A program made the translations under genes and the position numbers. Shown here in pieces: positions 35,020 to 43,902 of a stretch of 64,000 bases of DNA. Numbering within the stretch: position 1 is the stretch's first letter; every line of letters starts with the position of its first letter. The stretch is from Citrobacter braakii. Lineage in GTDB: Bacteria > Pseudomonadota > Gammaproteobacteria > Enterobacterales > Enterobacteriaceae. The notes under the pieces are model-generated. The model was not told the DNA's origin, did no database searches, and worked only from the letters and a program-made list of their open reading frames with translations. The stretch covers positions 124,001-188,000 of the forward strand of contig NZ_NAEW01000001.1 in assembly GCF_002075345.1 (NCBI RefSeq). The letters run 5' to 3'.

Positions 35020-35703
35020 GTCAATGATGTCATTGCCGAGAAATTTACGCAGCCCATCCAGATCCTTAATCTCCAGTCCTTGCTTCGTGCGCGTTACCAG
35101 CCCGGCATCCGTCAGCGCTTTCACCGCCCGCCGATAGACCCGGTCGGTGGTGCCAAATCGCTCAGCTTCCTGGTATTTTTTATGAAAACCATCCATTGGC
35201 TGCTTGTCCTGATGCTGGCGATACAGGTCATACGCCACGTTATGTACGATAGGGTAGAGCATCCGGTGCAGGAAGATTTCCAGCATATCCTGATAATCAA
35301 CGGCCATTGCGCTGGCGAAAAATATCGCCAGTCTGGGGTGCTGGTTCAGCGTTTCCTCCAGACGGTCACAGTTGCATACCGCCACGGTCAGCGGTTCTTC
35401 GGCTACGATATCAAGCTGGCAACGATACCCGGTAAAAAACTCCATTTCGCCAAACAGTTGCTCATCACATTCCATTGCACCCAGTTGAAAACGGCGACCA
35501 TTCTCCGCGCTATAACGCAGAGAAATTCTTCCTGACTGCACCATGATCAGTCGATCGACTACCTGTCCCTGGCGGTAAAGATAGTCATCTTCCTGGATAA
35601 TCTGTGTTTCAGAGAGCAACTCCTGGAATATCTTCTCAATTAAGGCATCATCTTGCTGCCAGATATTGTGAAAACGTCCTTTTGTGAGGGGTTTAAGCTG
35701 CAT
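35017..35703 (-). CDS. Crp/Fnr-family regulator, YeiL-like
   Basis: A 228-residue protein with an N-terminal cyclic-nucleotide-binding-type beta roll (residues about 20-125: YLYRQGQVVDRLIMVQSGRI, GAMECDEQLFGEMEFFTGY) and a C-terminal winged helix (residues about 160-225, QEAERFGTTDRVYRRAVKAL). Two cysteines (CNCD) follow the roll, but there is no Fnr-type N-terminal Cys cluster. It converges on the Tsx-like gene and is a candidate regulator of the nucleoside cluster. The ligand is unknown. Confidence 0.75.
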   Translation of the reverse strand: MQLKPLTKGRFHNIWQQDDALIEKIFQELLSETQIIQEDDYLYRQGQVVDRLIMVQSGRISLRYSAENGRRFQLGAMECDEQLFGEMEFFTGYRCQLDIVAEEPLTVAVCNCDRLEETLNQHPRLAIFFASAMAVDYQDMLEIFLHRMLYPIVHNVAYDLYRQHQDKQPMDGFHKKYQEAERFGTTDRVYRRAVKALTDAGLVTRTKQGLEIKDLDGLRKFLGNDIID

Positions 35704-35791
35704 GGCTCAACGTCTTATTGTTTGAGATAATTCTTATCGCTGACTGTATGCCATCTGCTGCGCAATGTCATTAAGAGCGGGTTGCGGATAA

Positions 35792-35818
35792 TAAAAGGGC
35801 CAGCACCATGCTGGCCTT
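35792..35818 (-). terminator. Terminator of cbpA-cbpM
   Basis: On the minus strand AGGCCAGC/GCTGGCCC forms a stem followed by TTTTATT, 7 bases after the cbpM stop. Confidence 0.8.
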
Positions 35819-35824
35819 GACACA

Positions 35825-36118
35825 TTAAGGATGGCTGATAAAGCGAGACAATCGCTGGCGCAGCAGGCGGTTTTCCTGCCGCAGTTGAGCGTTCTCTTCC
35901 AGCAACGTCAGCGCAACGGCAATTCCCGGCCAGTCAAGTTCCAGCTCCTGACGCAGGCGTATCGCGCGACGCATGACGTTCAGCGCATGATCGTCAAAAG
36001 TCTCGTCTTCATGAGGTTCTATCACCCCTAAGCCGACAATCTCATGTAGCTCTTCTTCTGACACACCGGTGTACAGACAAAACTCGGTAATGGTAAAGGT
36101 GACGGTGACGTTAGCCAT
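35825..36118 (-). CDS. cbpM: CbpA modulator CbpM
   Basis: A 97-residue protein starting [14 protein letters not shown], essentially the E. coli CbpM sequence (101 residues) with a short deletion near residue 38 ([11 protein letters not shown]). It binds the J-domain of CbpA and inhibits both its co-chaperone and DNA-binding activities. The C-terminal half is helical ([14 protein letters not shown]). The start is fixed by the TAATG overlap with the cbpA stop, so the two are translationally coupled; an upstream in-frame ATG lies inside cbpA. Confidence 0.95.
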   Translation of the reverse strand: MANVTVTFTITEFCLYTGVSEEELHEIVGLGVIEPHEDETFDDHALNVMRRAIRLRQELELDWPGIAVALTLLEENAQLRQENRLLRQRLSRFISHP

Positions 36119-37038
36119 TATGCTTTCCCCCACTCTTTGCGCGGATCAAAGGTCTTTTGTGCATCCGCCAACTGCTGCCACAGGGCGGCGCTGGCGTCGT
36201 CAGGTTTCGGCGGCATGACGATTTTGATCACCGCATACAAATCGCCGGTATGTTTTTTACTTACCAGACCTTTGCCTTTAATGCGTAACCGCTGCCCGGC
36301 CTGGCTGCCCGCAGGAATGGTCAGCAGGATGCTCTCTTTTAACGTCGGAACGGTTACTTTCGCGCCCAGCGCGGCTTCCCACGGCGCCAGGGGAACGACC
36401 ACTTCCAGATCCTGATTAACGATATCGAACAGCGGATGTGGCGCGATATGAATCACCAGCCACAAATCACCGTTTGGCCCGCCGTTTTCACCGGGGGTGC
36501 CCTGGCCTTTCAGACGAATACGCTGACCGTTACCGACGCCAGCCGGAATTTTCACATTCAACCTTTTAGGAATTTCACGTTCGACCATGCCGAACGCATT
36601 GTAAACCGGCAGGGTGTAACTGATCGTGCGGCTATGCTCAGTAAGCGTTTCTTCGAGGAATACGGCGACTTCAATTTCAATATCGTGCCCGCGGCTGGCA
36701 TGACGCTGGCGAGACTGTTGCGCATGCTGACCAAAGATGGAGGAGAAGATATCGTCGAAATCTTCGGCGTTATAGCGTTGATTCTCTCCTTGTTGGAATT
36801 GACGGTTGAACTGTGGGTCGTTGCGGTGCTGCCACAACTGGTCGTACTCGGCGCGTCGCTGTTCATCACTCAGGACTTCCCAGGCTTCAGCAACCTCTTT
36901 AAACCGGGCCTCCGCGTCAGTCTCTTTGCTGACATCAGGATGATATTTACGGGCGAGTCGACGATAGGCGGTCTTGATTGTCTTGAGATCGTCTGTCGGT
37001 TTCACGCCCATAATGGCGTAATAATCCTTTAATTCCAT
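36118..37038 (-). CDS. cbpA: DnaJ-like co-chaperone, curved-DNA-binding protein CbpA
   Basis: A 306-residue protein, the same length as in E. coli. Residues 1-70 are the J-domain with the HPD motif (KYHPDVSKE); a Gln/Arg-rich linker follows, then the two DnaJ C-terminal beta domains ([20 protein letters not shown] and [20 protein letters not shown]). There is no zinc-finger domain, as expected for CbpA. It works with DnaK and binds curved DNA in stationary phase. Confidence 0.96.
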   Translation of the reverse strand: MELKDYYAIMGVKPTDDLKTIKTAYRRLARKYHPDVSKETDAEARFKEVAEAWEVLSDEQRRAEYDQLWQHRNDPQFNRQFQQGENQRYNAEDFDDIFSSIFGQHAQQSRQRHASRGHDIEIEVAVFLEETLTEHSRTISYTLPVYNAFGMVEREIPKRLNVKIPAGVGNGQRIRLKGQGTPGENGGPNGDLWLVIHIAPHPLFDIVNQDLEVVVPLAPWEAALGAKVTVPTLKESILLTIPAGSQAGQRLRIKGKGLVSKKHTGDLYAVIKIVMPPKPDDASAALWQQLADAQKTFDPRKEWGKA

Positions 37039-37244
37039 AGCGTTCTCTCGTGTAAATCAACACTTGCAGAAGGTGAACCCTGACAACAGGTATCACCGCT
37101 AAGTTTAGGGTAATCCTGATAACGGAGAATGCCAACCGGGAAGGGAGGATATTGCTATAAACGATGCGGGCGTTGCACCACCAACAGCGCTTTTTGACGT
37201 TATGGCGTCTGTTGTGTGGTGCGAATAGTGAGATTAGCTAAACA

Positions 37245-37868
37245 TCAGGATTTAGTGATCAGGAAGCGGACCGTATCAGCATAGTTTTGTACGAACGCGT
37301 TAAGGTCATCAGATTTCAGTCCTTTCGGATTGATCATATATTTACCGTTGATAAAAAAGGCGGGCACACCGGTTAAATCTACAGCTTTAGCCATTTCTTG
37401 CTGTTTGGCGGTTAGTGATTTTACGGCAAAACTATTCCATGCAGCATCATAATCACTGGCACTGACGCCCGCGCTGATAAATACGTTACGAATATCGTCC
37501 GCCGATTTAATGGTTTGTTTTTTCTGCACGGCATCAAAAAGCAACGGTTTAACTTTATCTTGCACGTTCAACAGCATGGCGACGGACCAGGCGTGCGTCA
37601 TGTCTTGCCCCAGAGGGCCTAAAAAGTCGACGTGGTATTCGGTGAGTTTGACGTCAGCAGGCAAAACTTTTTTCACGTTATCAGTGATTTCAAAAACTTC
37701 ATCGTACTGATAGCAGGAAGGACAATAGAATGAGAAAAACTTCAGCGCTGCCGGGGCTGAAGCGACGGGTTTTTCCAGTGAGATAAACTCTTTGCCGTCG
37801 GTAAATGGTGCTGCCTGAGCGCTAACGGTAAAAAGTAACCCAATCAGGGGTAATAAATATTTTTTCAT
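37245..37868 (-). CDS. DsbA-like periplasmic thiol oxidoreductase (CPSC)
   Basis: A 207-residue protein with a signal peptide (MKKYLLPLIGLLFTVSAQA) and a DsbA fold: the active site FYCPSC has Cys49 and Cys52, and the cis-proline loop TGVPAFFING is present. The dipeptide Pro-Ser between the cysteines differs from DsbA (Pro-His), so the redox potential may differ, as in DsbL/SrgA-type specialised oxidases. The start at the ATG giving MKKYLL is preferred over upstream codons because of the signal peptide and AGAG nine bases upstream. It lies between cbpA and scsABCD; no dsbB or dsbI partner is adjacent. Confidence 0.85.
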   Translation of the reverse strand: MKKYLLPLIGLLFTVSAQAAPFTDGKEFISLEKPVASAPAALKFFSFYCPSCYQYDEVFEITDNVKKVLPADVKLTEYHVDFLGPLGQDMTHAWSVAMLLNVQDKVKPLLFDAVQKKQTIKSADDIRNVFISAGVSASDYDAAWNSFAVKSLTAKQQEMAKAVDLTGVPAFFINGKYMINPKGLKSDDLNAFVQNYADTVRFLITKS

Positions 37869-38277
37869 TTCCATATACTCTAAATAACATTCAATAAACA
37901 AATTTTCTGCGAATGAATACGCTCTTCATTGCGTCGGGCTATAATACGATAATCACCTAAAAATGCGCTGCCCCTTACTTTCATTTACGCATCAATACGT
38001 AGCGGGACAGTATTTATGTACTGTTCTGCGAATATCCTTTGGTACTCTTCGTAAATAGTGAATGATCACTTCCGTGATATTTTCGTAATTACTTTGGCAA
38101 TGTTATATTGTAATAAATAAAAACGGAAATATGATTAATTATCATTTGATTTATAAAACGTGAGCCGCAACGCGTTGCGCTATGTTCTGTCAACGCAGCC
38201 GTAAGATTCTCTTTTTCTTGTAGCGTGTGAATGAATAGGGTAAGTGTCAGTGATGAGCAACCAAAATGGATATCGCT
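37869..38277. other. Intergenic region between divergent genes
   Basis: About 400 bases, AT-rich towards the middle, must hold the promoters of the DsbA-like gene (leftward) and the VOC gene (rightward). I see no gene, repeat or clear operator in it. Confidence 0.4.
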
Positions 38278-38670
38278 ATGATTGACCACCTGGATCATCT
38301 GGTATTGACCTCCAATAATGAAGAGGCATGCGTTCGTTTTTATGTCGAACTTTTAGGGATGAGGCTGGAAACCTTCGCGCAAGGGCGGAAAGCCTTCGTC
38401 TTTGGCAATCAGAAAATTAACCTCCACATTCGGGGAAAAGAGTTTGAACCCAAAGCTCACGCGCCAACGCCGGGGGCGCTGGATTTGTGTTTTATCACCA
38501 CGCGTGCGCTGGAAGAGGTGATTGCCACGTTTCAAACGCACGGGGTCGATATTGTTGAGGGACCGGTTGCACGAACCGGTGCGATGGGACCGATTCGCTC
38601 GGTTTATGTCAGAGATCCCGATCTCAATCTGATTGAAATCGCGGTATATCCTGCTGATGACAGGACATAA
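38278..38670 (+). CDS. VOC-family (glyoxalase/dioxygenase fold) protein
   Basis: A 130-residue protein with the vicinal-oxygen-chelate fold: MIDHLDHLVL and RFYVELLGMRLETF in the first beta-alpha-beta-beta-beta unit, DLCFITT and YVRDPDLNLIEIAVY in the second. Putative metal ligands are His at the start of strand 1 (LDHLV), His in KINLHI and the Glu in NLIEI. Many such small proteins are lyases or resistance proteins; the substrate is unknown. The ATG at 38278 is chosen for similarity to the usual MIDHLDHL start; another lies 12 bases upstream. It stands alone between the DsbA-like gene and scsA. Confidence 0.75.
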   Translation: MIDHLDHLVLTSNNEEACVRFYVELLGMRLETFAQGRKAFVFGNQKINLHIRGKEFEPKAHAPTPGALDLCFITTRALEEVIATFQTHGVDIVEGPVARTGAMGPIRSVYVRDPDLNLIEIAVYPADDRT

Positions 38671-38740
38671 CTTTACAGCGCAAAGGTTGCCAAAACCTGG
38701 TGAGTGGTTAAGATAACTCGCATCAATCAGTGAGGGTATA

Positions 38741-39103
38741 ATGGCGAAACGTCAACGGATGGGATGGTGGTTCCTCTGTCTGGCATGTGTTGTGGTGATG
38801 GTTTGCACCGCACAACGCATGGCGGGCCTGCACGCGTTGCAGATGGACACCGTTGCCACAAGCGTGGTCGTAAGCGCACAAGCGCAGACCGATGAGGCCT
38901 CGTCCGTTACCCCTTGTGAACTGAGCGCGAAGTCATTACTGGCGGCGCCCCCGGTACTGTTCGAAGGCGCTATTCTGGTGCTGTGTCTGCTACTGTCGCT
39001 GCTGGCGCCAGTGCGGGCGTTTCGTCTGCCTTTTTTCCCACCGCGAGCCATCTCGCCGCCCACGCTAAGGGTACATCTGCGATTTTGCGTCTTCCGTGAA
39101 TGA
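38741..39103 (+). CDS. scsA: Suppressor of copper sensitivity protein ScsA
   Basis: A 120-residue membrane protein with an N-terminal helix (GWWFLCLACVVVMVCT) and a second helix (LFEGAILVLCLLLSLLAPVRAF) before a basic tail, as in Salmonella ScsA. The region between helices contains a Cys (TPCEL). Its precise role is unclear; in Salmonella it is linked to copper and peroxide tolerance. It precedes scsBCD by 48 bases. Confidence 0.88.
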   Translation: MAKRQRMGWWFLCLACVVVMVCTAQRMAGLHALQMDTVATSVVVSAQAQTDEASSVTPCELSAKSLLAAPPVLFEGAILVLCLLLSLLAPVRAFRLPFFPPRAISPPTLRVHLRFCVFRE

Positions 39104-39151
39104 CAGAACAGCCGTTGCTGACTGTTAGATAATTATTCACGGAGAAAATAT

Positions 39152-41032
39152 ATGATGACTGTTTTCAGGCAGGCGCTGCTCTGTCTGTTATTGCTATGGC
39201 TGCCCGTATCCTGGGCGGCTGAACCCGGCTGGCTGCGTTCACCCGATAACGATCACGCCAGCGTGCGGTTACGCGCTGATACGTCCTCAGGCGGCGAAAC
39301 TCGTCTGTTGCTGGATGTTAAACTGGAGGACGGCTGGAAAACCTACTGGCGTTCGCCGGGCGAGGGAGGCGTCGCGCCATCTATCGCCTGGCAAGGGGAA
39401 ATGCCTGCGGTCGACTGGTTCTGGCCAACCCCTGCACGCTTTGAGGTCGCTAATATCACGACCCAGGGCTATCACGATAATGTGACGTTCCCGATGGTTG
39501 TGCGCGGCAGATCGCCCGCCACGCTTAGCGGTGTTTTGACGCTATCCACCTGTAGCAACGTTTGCCTGTTGACGGATTTTCCTTTTTCCGTGACCTCCAC
39601 GACCCAGGACCCGACTTTTGCGCATGACTATGCGCAGGCAATGGGGCAGATCCCGCTTGCCAGCGGCCTGACCGATACTTTGCGCGCTGGCGCACGGGCC
39701 GGCGAGTTGGTCGTCGAGGCTCACCGCGCGGGAGGCTGGACTGCGCCTGGGCTGTATCTGGACGCCGTTGATGATGCTGATTTTGGCATGCCGCAAATTC
39801 ACGTCGCAGGTGAGACGTTACGCGCCACGGTGCCCGTTCATGATGGTTGGGGGGAAGGCGCGCCGGATTTACGCGGTAAGTCGGTCACGCTGGTGCTGTC
39901 AGATAACGGTGTTGCCCAGGAAAGTCGTCTTGCGATTGGCGAAGCCCCGGTTATTGAGAACGCCTCACTCCCATTGTGGCAGGTGGTGCTAATGGCGCTG
40001 CTGGGCGGTTTGATCCTCAACCTGATGCCCTGTGTGTTACCGGTTCTCGGCATGAAACTGGGCTCTATTTTGCTGGTTGAGGAAAAAAGCCGTCGCCAGA
40101 TCCGCCGTCAGTTCCTCGCATCGGTAGCCGGGATCCTGGTCTCCTTTATGGCCCTGGCGCTATTGATGACGGTGCTACGTTTAACCAATCAGGCGCTGGG
40201 CTGGGGGATCCAGTTTCAGAACCCGTGGTTCATTGGAGTCATGGTCGTGGTGATGCTGACGTTCAGCGCCAGCCTGTTCGGGTGGTTTGAATTCCGCCTG
40301 CCTTCGGCGATGACCACCACGCTGGCGACTCACGGTGGCAACGGCTTGTCGGGACATTTCTGGCAAGGCGCATTTGCGACCCTGCTCGCCACGCCGTGCA
40401 GCGCCCCGTTTCTGGGAACAGCGGTAGCGGTGGCATTGACCGCTTCGCTGCCAACGTTGTGGGGACTGTTTATCGCACTTGGTCTGGGGATGAGCTTGCC
40501 GTGGCTGCTGGTGGCTCTGCGTCCCGGTCTGGCGCTGCGTTTGCCGCGTCCGGGACGCTGGATGAATATTTTGCGGCGTCTTCTCGGTGTCATGATGCTG
40601 GGTTCGGCTATCTGGCTTACGACGTTGCTGCTCCCACATTTAGGGCTGGCCGGACACGCTAGTGCTAAAGAAAGCGTGAACTGGCAACCGCTTAGCGAGC
40701 AGGCGATTGAGGATGCGCTGGCGCAACATAAGCGAGTGTTCATTGACGTCACTGCCGACTGGTGCATCACTTGTAAGGTCAACAAATACAACGTGTTGCA
40801 TAAAGATGACGTACAGGCCGCGTTGCAACAGCCGGATGTAGTGGCGCTGCGCGGCGACTGGACGCTCCCTTCTGAAGCCATCACCGAATTTCTGAAAAAA
40901 CGCGGCCAGGTTGCTGTGCCGTATAACCAAATTTATGGCCCCGGTCTGCCGGAAGGCCAGGCGTTACCAACGTTGTTAACCCGCGATGCGGTATTGCAAA
41001 CGTTGACCGACGCCAAAGGAGTAACCCCATGA
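39152..41032 (+). CDS. scsB: ScsB, DsbD-like transmembrane thiol reductant carrier
   Basis: A 626-residue protein with a signal peptide, a large N-terminal periplasmic domain (to about residue 270) with a TLSTCSNVCL Cys motif, eight membrane helices beginning LMALLGGLILNLMPCVLPVL (the DsbD-type PCVLP motif), and a C-terminal thioredoxin-like domain with CITC at Cys538 and Cys541. In Salmonella it draws electrons from cytoplasmic thioredoxin to ScsC. It overlaps scsC by four bases. Confidence 0.95.
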   Translation: MMTVFRQALLCLLLLWLPVSWAAEPGWLRSPDNDHASVRLRADTSSGGETRLLLDVKLEDGWKTYWRSPGEGGVAPSIAWQGEMPAVDWFWPTPARFEVANITTQGYHDNVTFPMVVRGRSPATLSGVLTLSTCSNVCLLTDFPFSVTSTTQDPTFAHDYAQAMGQIPLASGLTDTLRAGARAGELVVEAHRAGGWTAPGLYLDAVDDADFGMPQIHVAGETLRATVPVHDGWGEGAPDLRGKSVTLVLSDNGVAQESRLAIGEAPVIENASLPLWQVVLMALLGGLILNLMPCVLPVLGMKLGSILLVEEKSRRQIRRQFLASVAGILVSFMALALLMTVLRLTNQALGWGIQFQNPWFIGVMVVVMLTFSASLFGWFEFRLPSAMTTTLATHGGNGLSGHFWQGAFATLLATPCSAPFLGTAVAVALTASLPTLWGLFIALGLGMSLPWLLVALRPGLALRLPRPGRWMNILRRLLGVMMLGSAIWLTTLLLPHLGLAGHASAKESVNWQPLSEQAIEDALAQHKRVFIDVTADWCITCKVNKYNVLHKDDVQAALQQPDVVALRGDWTLPSEAITEFLKKRGQVAVPYNQIYGPGLPEGQALPTLLTRDAVLQTLTDAKGVTP

Positions 41033-41652
41033 AAATAATGATTGTTCTGCTGTTAACCCTGTTTTCTGCCGTCAGCGTAGCTAAAGAACCTGCACCGTTT
41101 ACACCGGAACAGGAAAAGCAAATTGAAGCGTTAATCAAGGAGGCCCTGTTTAACGATCCCAACAGCCCGCGGATTGGCGCTAAGCAGGCGAAACTGACCC
41201 TGATAAACTTCACCGATTACAACTGCCCGTACTGCAAGCAACTGGATCCCATGCTGGAAAAAATTGTGCAGAAATATCCTGACGTGGCGGTAGTGATTAA
41301 ACCTCTGCCGTTTAAAGGGGAAAGTTCGGAACTGGCGGCGCGGACCGTGCTGACTACCTGGCTTGAGCATCCGCAGCAGTTTCTGGCGCTACATGAAAAA
41401 CTGATGCAGAAAAAGGGTTACCATACCGATGTCAGTATCAAACAGGCACAGGAAAAATCGGGAGCCAGTCCGGTGACGCTGGGTGCCCAAAGCGCTGAAA
41501 CGCTAAGCACTAACCTGCAACTGGCGCGACTGGTGGGCGTGCAGGGCACCCCCGCAACGATTATTGGTGATGAGCTTATTCCCGGTGCGGTGCCGTGGGA
41601 AACCCTTGAGGAAGTGGTCAAAGAAAAGCTGGCGGCGGCCAATGCTCAGTAA
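41029..41652 (+). CDS. scsC: ScsC, periplasmic DsbA-like thiol-disulfide protein
   Basis: A 207-residue protein with a short signal peptide and a DsbA fold; the active site NCPYCK has Cys66 and Cys69, and VQGTPATI is the cis-proline loop. It is kept reduced by ScsB and protects periplasmic proteins under copper and redox stress. It is coupled to scsB (ATGA overlap) and overlaps scsD by 11 bases. Confidence 0.95.
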   Translation: MKIMIVLLLTLFSAVSVAKEPAPFTPEQEKQIEALIKEALFNDPNSPRIGAKQAKLTLINFTDYNCPYCKQLDPMLEKIVQKYPDVAVVIKPLPFKGESSELAARTVLTTWLEHPQQFLALHEKLMQKKGYHTDVSIKQAQEKSGASPVTLGAQSAETLSTNLQLARLVGVQGTPATIIGDELIPGAVPWETLEEVVKEKLAAANAQ

Positions 41653-42148
41653 ACTGCGCCGCTGGCTGCGCGAAGGGCTGATCTTACTGGCGCTGTTGGC
41701 AGGGGCGATGCTGCTGATGGATGTCTGGCGCGCGCCGCAGCTCCCTGGCTCTTTTGACAGCACGCCTTTGCAAACGCTGGATGGTGAAACCGTCACGCTG
41801 GCGGCGCTCAGCAAAGACGAGCCGGTGCTGCTTTATTTCTGGGCGAGCTGGTGCGGCGTTTGCCGCTTCACGACGCCGGAAGTCGCCAGGCTGCGTTCGG
41901 AAGGGGCAAACGTGATGACCATTGCGTTACGCTCCGGCAGTGAAGCTGAGGTGTCTCGTTGGCTGTCGCGTAAAGGCGTGGACTTTCCGGTCATCAATGA
42001 TGCGAACGGGGCAATCTCCCGCAGTTGGGCGATTAGCGTCACGCCCACGCTGGTGGTAGTGTCACAAGGTCGGGTGGTGTCAACAACCAGCGGCTGGACC
42101 AGCTACTGGGGCATGAAGCTGCGGCTGTGGTGGGCCAAAACGTTCTGA
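41642..42148 (+). CDS. scsD: ScsD, membrane-anchored thioredoxin-like protein
   Basis: A 168-residue TlpA/ResA-like protein: an N-terminal anchor (LRRWLREGLILLALLAGAML), then a thioredoxin domain with WCGVC (Cys71, Cys74) and SVTPTLVV as the cis-proline loop. Faces the periplasm. The ATG at 41642 lies inside the end of scsC. It is the last gene of the scs operon, followed by a terminator. Confidence 0.94.
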   Translation: MLSKLRRWLREGLILLALLAGAMLLMDVWRAPQLPGSFDSTPLQTLDGETVTLAALSKDEPVLLYFWASWCGVCRFTTPEVARLRSEGANVMTIALRSGSEAEVSRWLSRKGVDFPVINDANGAISRSWAISVTPTLVVVSQGRVVSTTSGWTSYWGMKLRLWWAKTF

Positions 42149-42153
42149 TAATG

Positions 42154-42177
42154 TGCCGGGGAAACCCGGCATTTTTT
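42154..42177 (+). terminator. Terminator of scs operon
   Basis: GCCGGG/CCCGGC stem with a GAAA loop followed by ATTTTTT, just after the scsD stop. Confidence 0.9.
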
Positions 42178-42282
42178 ATATTATTACCCGTAAGCGGGAA
42201 GACATATTTCGTTGCCTGGCGAAGCGAGCGCCGCGATTAACGTCCAGAATGGGTCATCTTCTCTTTTTCAGGAAAGTGCAAC

Positions 42283-43038
42283 ATGACGAGTTCGTTAGCG
42301 TTTGGGCCCGCTCTGGTGATGATGATTGCCGCCACGTTTGTCCTCGCCGGGATGGTAAAAGGCGTCACTGGTATGGGATTGCCCACCGTGGCTATGGGGA
42401 TCCTCGGATCGCTTATTTCGCCGGTTGCGGCGGCGGCCATGCTGCTGTTGCCTTCGCTGATTAGCAATCTGTTTCAGTTTGGCGGTGGCGGAAATACGCG
42501 TCAATTAGTCAAACGACTGTGGCCGATGTTATTGACGGTGGTGGTGGCGACATTGCTTGCCAGCGCCTGGATTACCGGCGGCGACACCACCCGTACCCAG
42601 TTTGCGCTCGGCGTGGCGCTGGTGGCTTACGCTATCTGGACGCTGGCCGGAAAGAAAATCGCAGTGGCTCCGCAGCATGAAAAACCGTACTCCCTCGTCA
42701 TAGGATTTGTTACTGGCTTATTGACTGGCGGAACCGGTGTATTTGTGATGCCCGCCGTGCCCTGGATCCAGTCATTGGGTTTTGAGAAAGATGAACTGGT
42801 TCAGGCGCTCGGGATCTCTTTTACGTTTTCGACATTGGCTTTGGCGCTTGGTCTGTGGTGGCACAACGCGCTGCCCGTACAGTCGTTGAGCTTATCGGCT
42901 TTGGCCATTGTTCCTGCGCTGATTGGTCAGTGGTTAGGAACCCGTGTACGACGGGTTATTTCTCCGCTCGTGTTTAAACGCTGTTTTCTGTTTTGTTTGG
43001 TCGGGTTGGGTATTGAGATGATGCTGCGTGCGGTGTGA
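42283..43038 (+). CDS. TauE/SafE (TSUP) family membrane exporter
   Basis: A 251-residue protein with about eight helices and the internal duplication typical of the TauE/SafE family (sulfite or organosulfur-anion exporters): GMVKGVTGMGLPTVAMGILG in the first half and GFVTGLLTGGTGVFVMPAVP in the second. The substrate is not evident. The downstream ArsR-type regulator, 69 bases on, may control it. Proximity to the thiol-redox scs genes makes a sulfur compound plausible but this is inference. Confidence 0.8.
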   Translation: MTSSLAFGPALVMMIAATFVLAGMVKGVTGMGLPTVAMGILGSLISPVAAAAMLLLPSLISNLFQFGGGGNTRQLVKRLWPMLLTVVVATLLASAWITGGDTTRTQFALGVALVAYAIWTLAGKKIAVAPQHEKPYSLVIGFVTGLLTGGTGVFVMPAVPWIQSLGFEKDELVQALGISFTFSTLALALGLWWHNALPVQSLSLSALAIVPALIGQWLGTRVRRVISPLVFKRCFLFCLVGLGIEMMLRAV

Positions 43039-43107
43039 CCTGTGCGGTGACTTTAGAACGCATTCATGGCATCGTTAATTCAGACATTCAGTGTCAAAGA
43101 GGTCGCT

Positions 43108-43815
43108 ATGGCATCAGTGATGTTAAGTGAGGAAGAGGGCGCTCTGGAGTCACGAATGGCGCTCACCGCGGCGGCGATGGCCGATAAATCGCGCTCGCGA
43201 ATGTTGTGCGCCCTGATGGATGGCCGCGCCTGGACCGCGACCGAACTCAGCGCAGTGGCGGATGTGTCAGCGTCGACCGCCAGTGCGCATCTGGCGCGTC
43301 TGTGCGAACAACGTTTTGTTGTGGCGCTCGCGCAGGGCAGGCATCGTTATTTTCGCCTTGCAGGCTCCGATATCGCTGAACTGCTGGAGCGCCTGATGGG
43401 CGTGGCGTGGGCTACATCTACGCCACGAAAAATCACGACGCCGCCAGGCTTACGACATGCCCGAACCTGCTACGATCATCTCGCTGGCGAGGTGGCGGTG
43501 AGGCTGTTCGATACGCTGGTTTCCCGTCAATGGTTAACGCCGGATGGTGAAACGCTGACCTCTCTTGGGCAGGAAAAACTGGCACAAATGGGGATTGTCC
43601 TTGCTGCGAGCGCATCGCGGCGGAAATTAACCTGCGGTTGTCTGGACTGGAGTGAACGACGTTACCATCCCGGCGGCGTGCTTGGCGCATCGCTGCTACG
43701 CTGGCTGATTGAAAAACGATGGATAAAAACGGAGCTGAGTGGTCGCCGCGTCACCTTCACCCCGCTTGGCATTCGCAAATTAGAAACCGAGTTCGGTATT
43801 AAAACGACACCGTAG
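43108..43815 (+). CDS. ArsR-family winged-helix regulator with C-terminal extension
   Basis: A 235-residue protein. Residues about 15-95 are an ArsR-type winged helix (RMLCALMDGRAWTATELSAV, STASAHLARLCEQRFV, GRHRYFRL). The C-terminal half is unusual for ArsR proteins; it carries CGCLDWSERRYHPGG, a possible metal or redox site, and a second helical repeat. The start at 43108 is preferred (AGAGG five bases upstream) over the ATG at 43066. It probably regulates the upstream exporter. Confidence 0.75.
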   Translation: MASVMLSEEEGALESRMALTAAAMADKSRSRMLCALMDGRAWTATELSAVADVSASTASAHLARLCEQRFVVALAQGRHRYFRLAGSDIAELLERLMGVAWATSTPRKITTPPGLRHARTCYDHLAGEVAVRLFDTLVSRQWLTPDGETLTSLGQEKLAQMGIVLAASASRRKLTCGCLDWSERRYHPGGVLGASLLRWLIEKRWIKTELSGRRVTFTPLGIRKLETEFGIKTTP

Positions 43816-43902
43816 ATGGTTCGTTTTGCGAAAGCGTTCCGGGAAATATGTCATATTTCTGTCACACTCTGTTGTGATTGATAACAACAAGAGGTCGTAG
43901 GG

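Noticed and set aside
37172..37222. Imperfect inverted repeat GCACCACCAACAG...CTGTTGTGTGGTGC between cbpA and the DsbA-like gene
   Set aside because: The stem has a mismatch and there is no T-run, so it could not be assigned as a terminator or operator with confidence.
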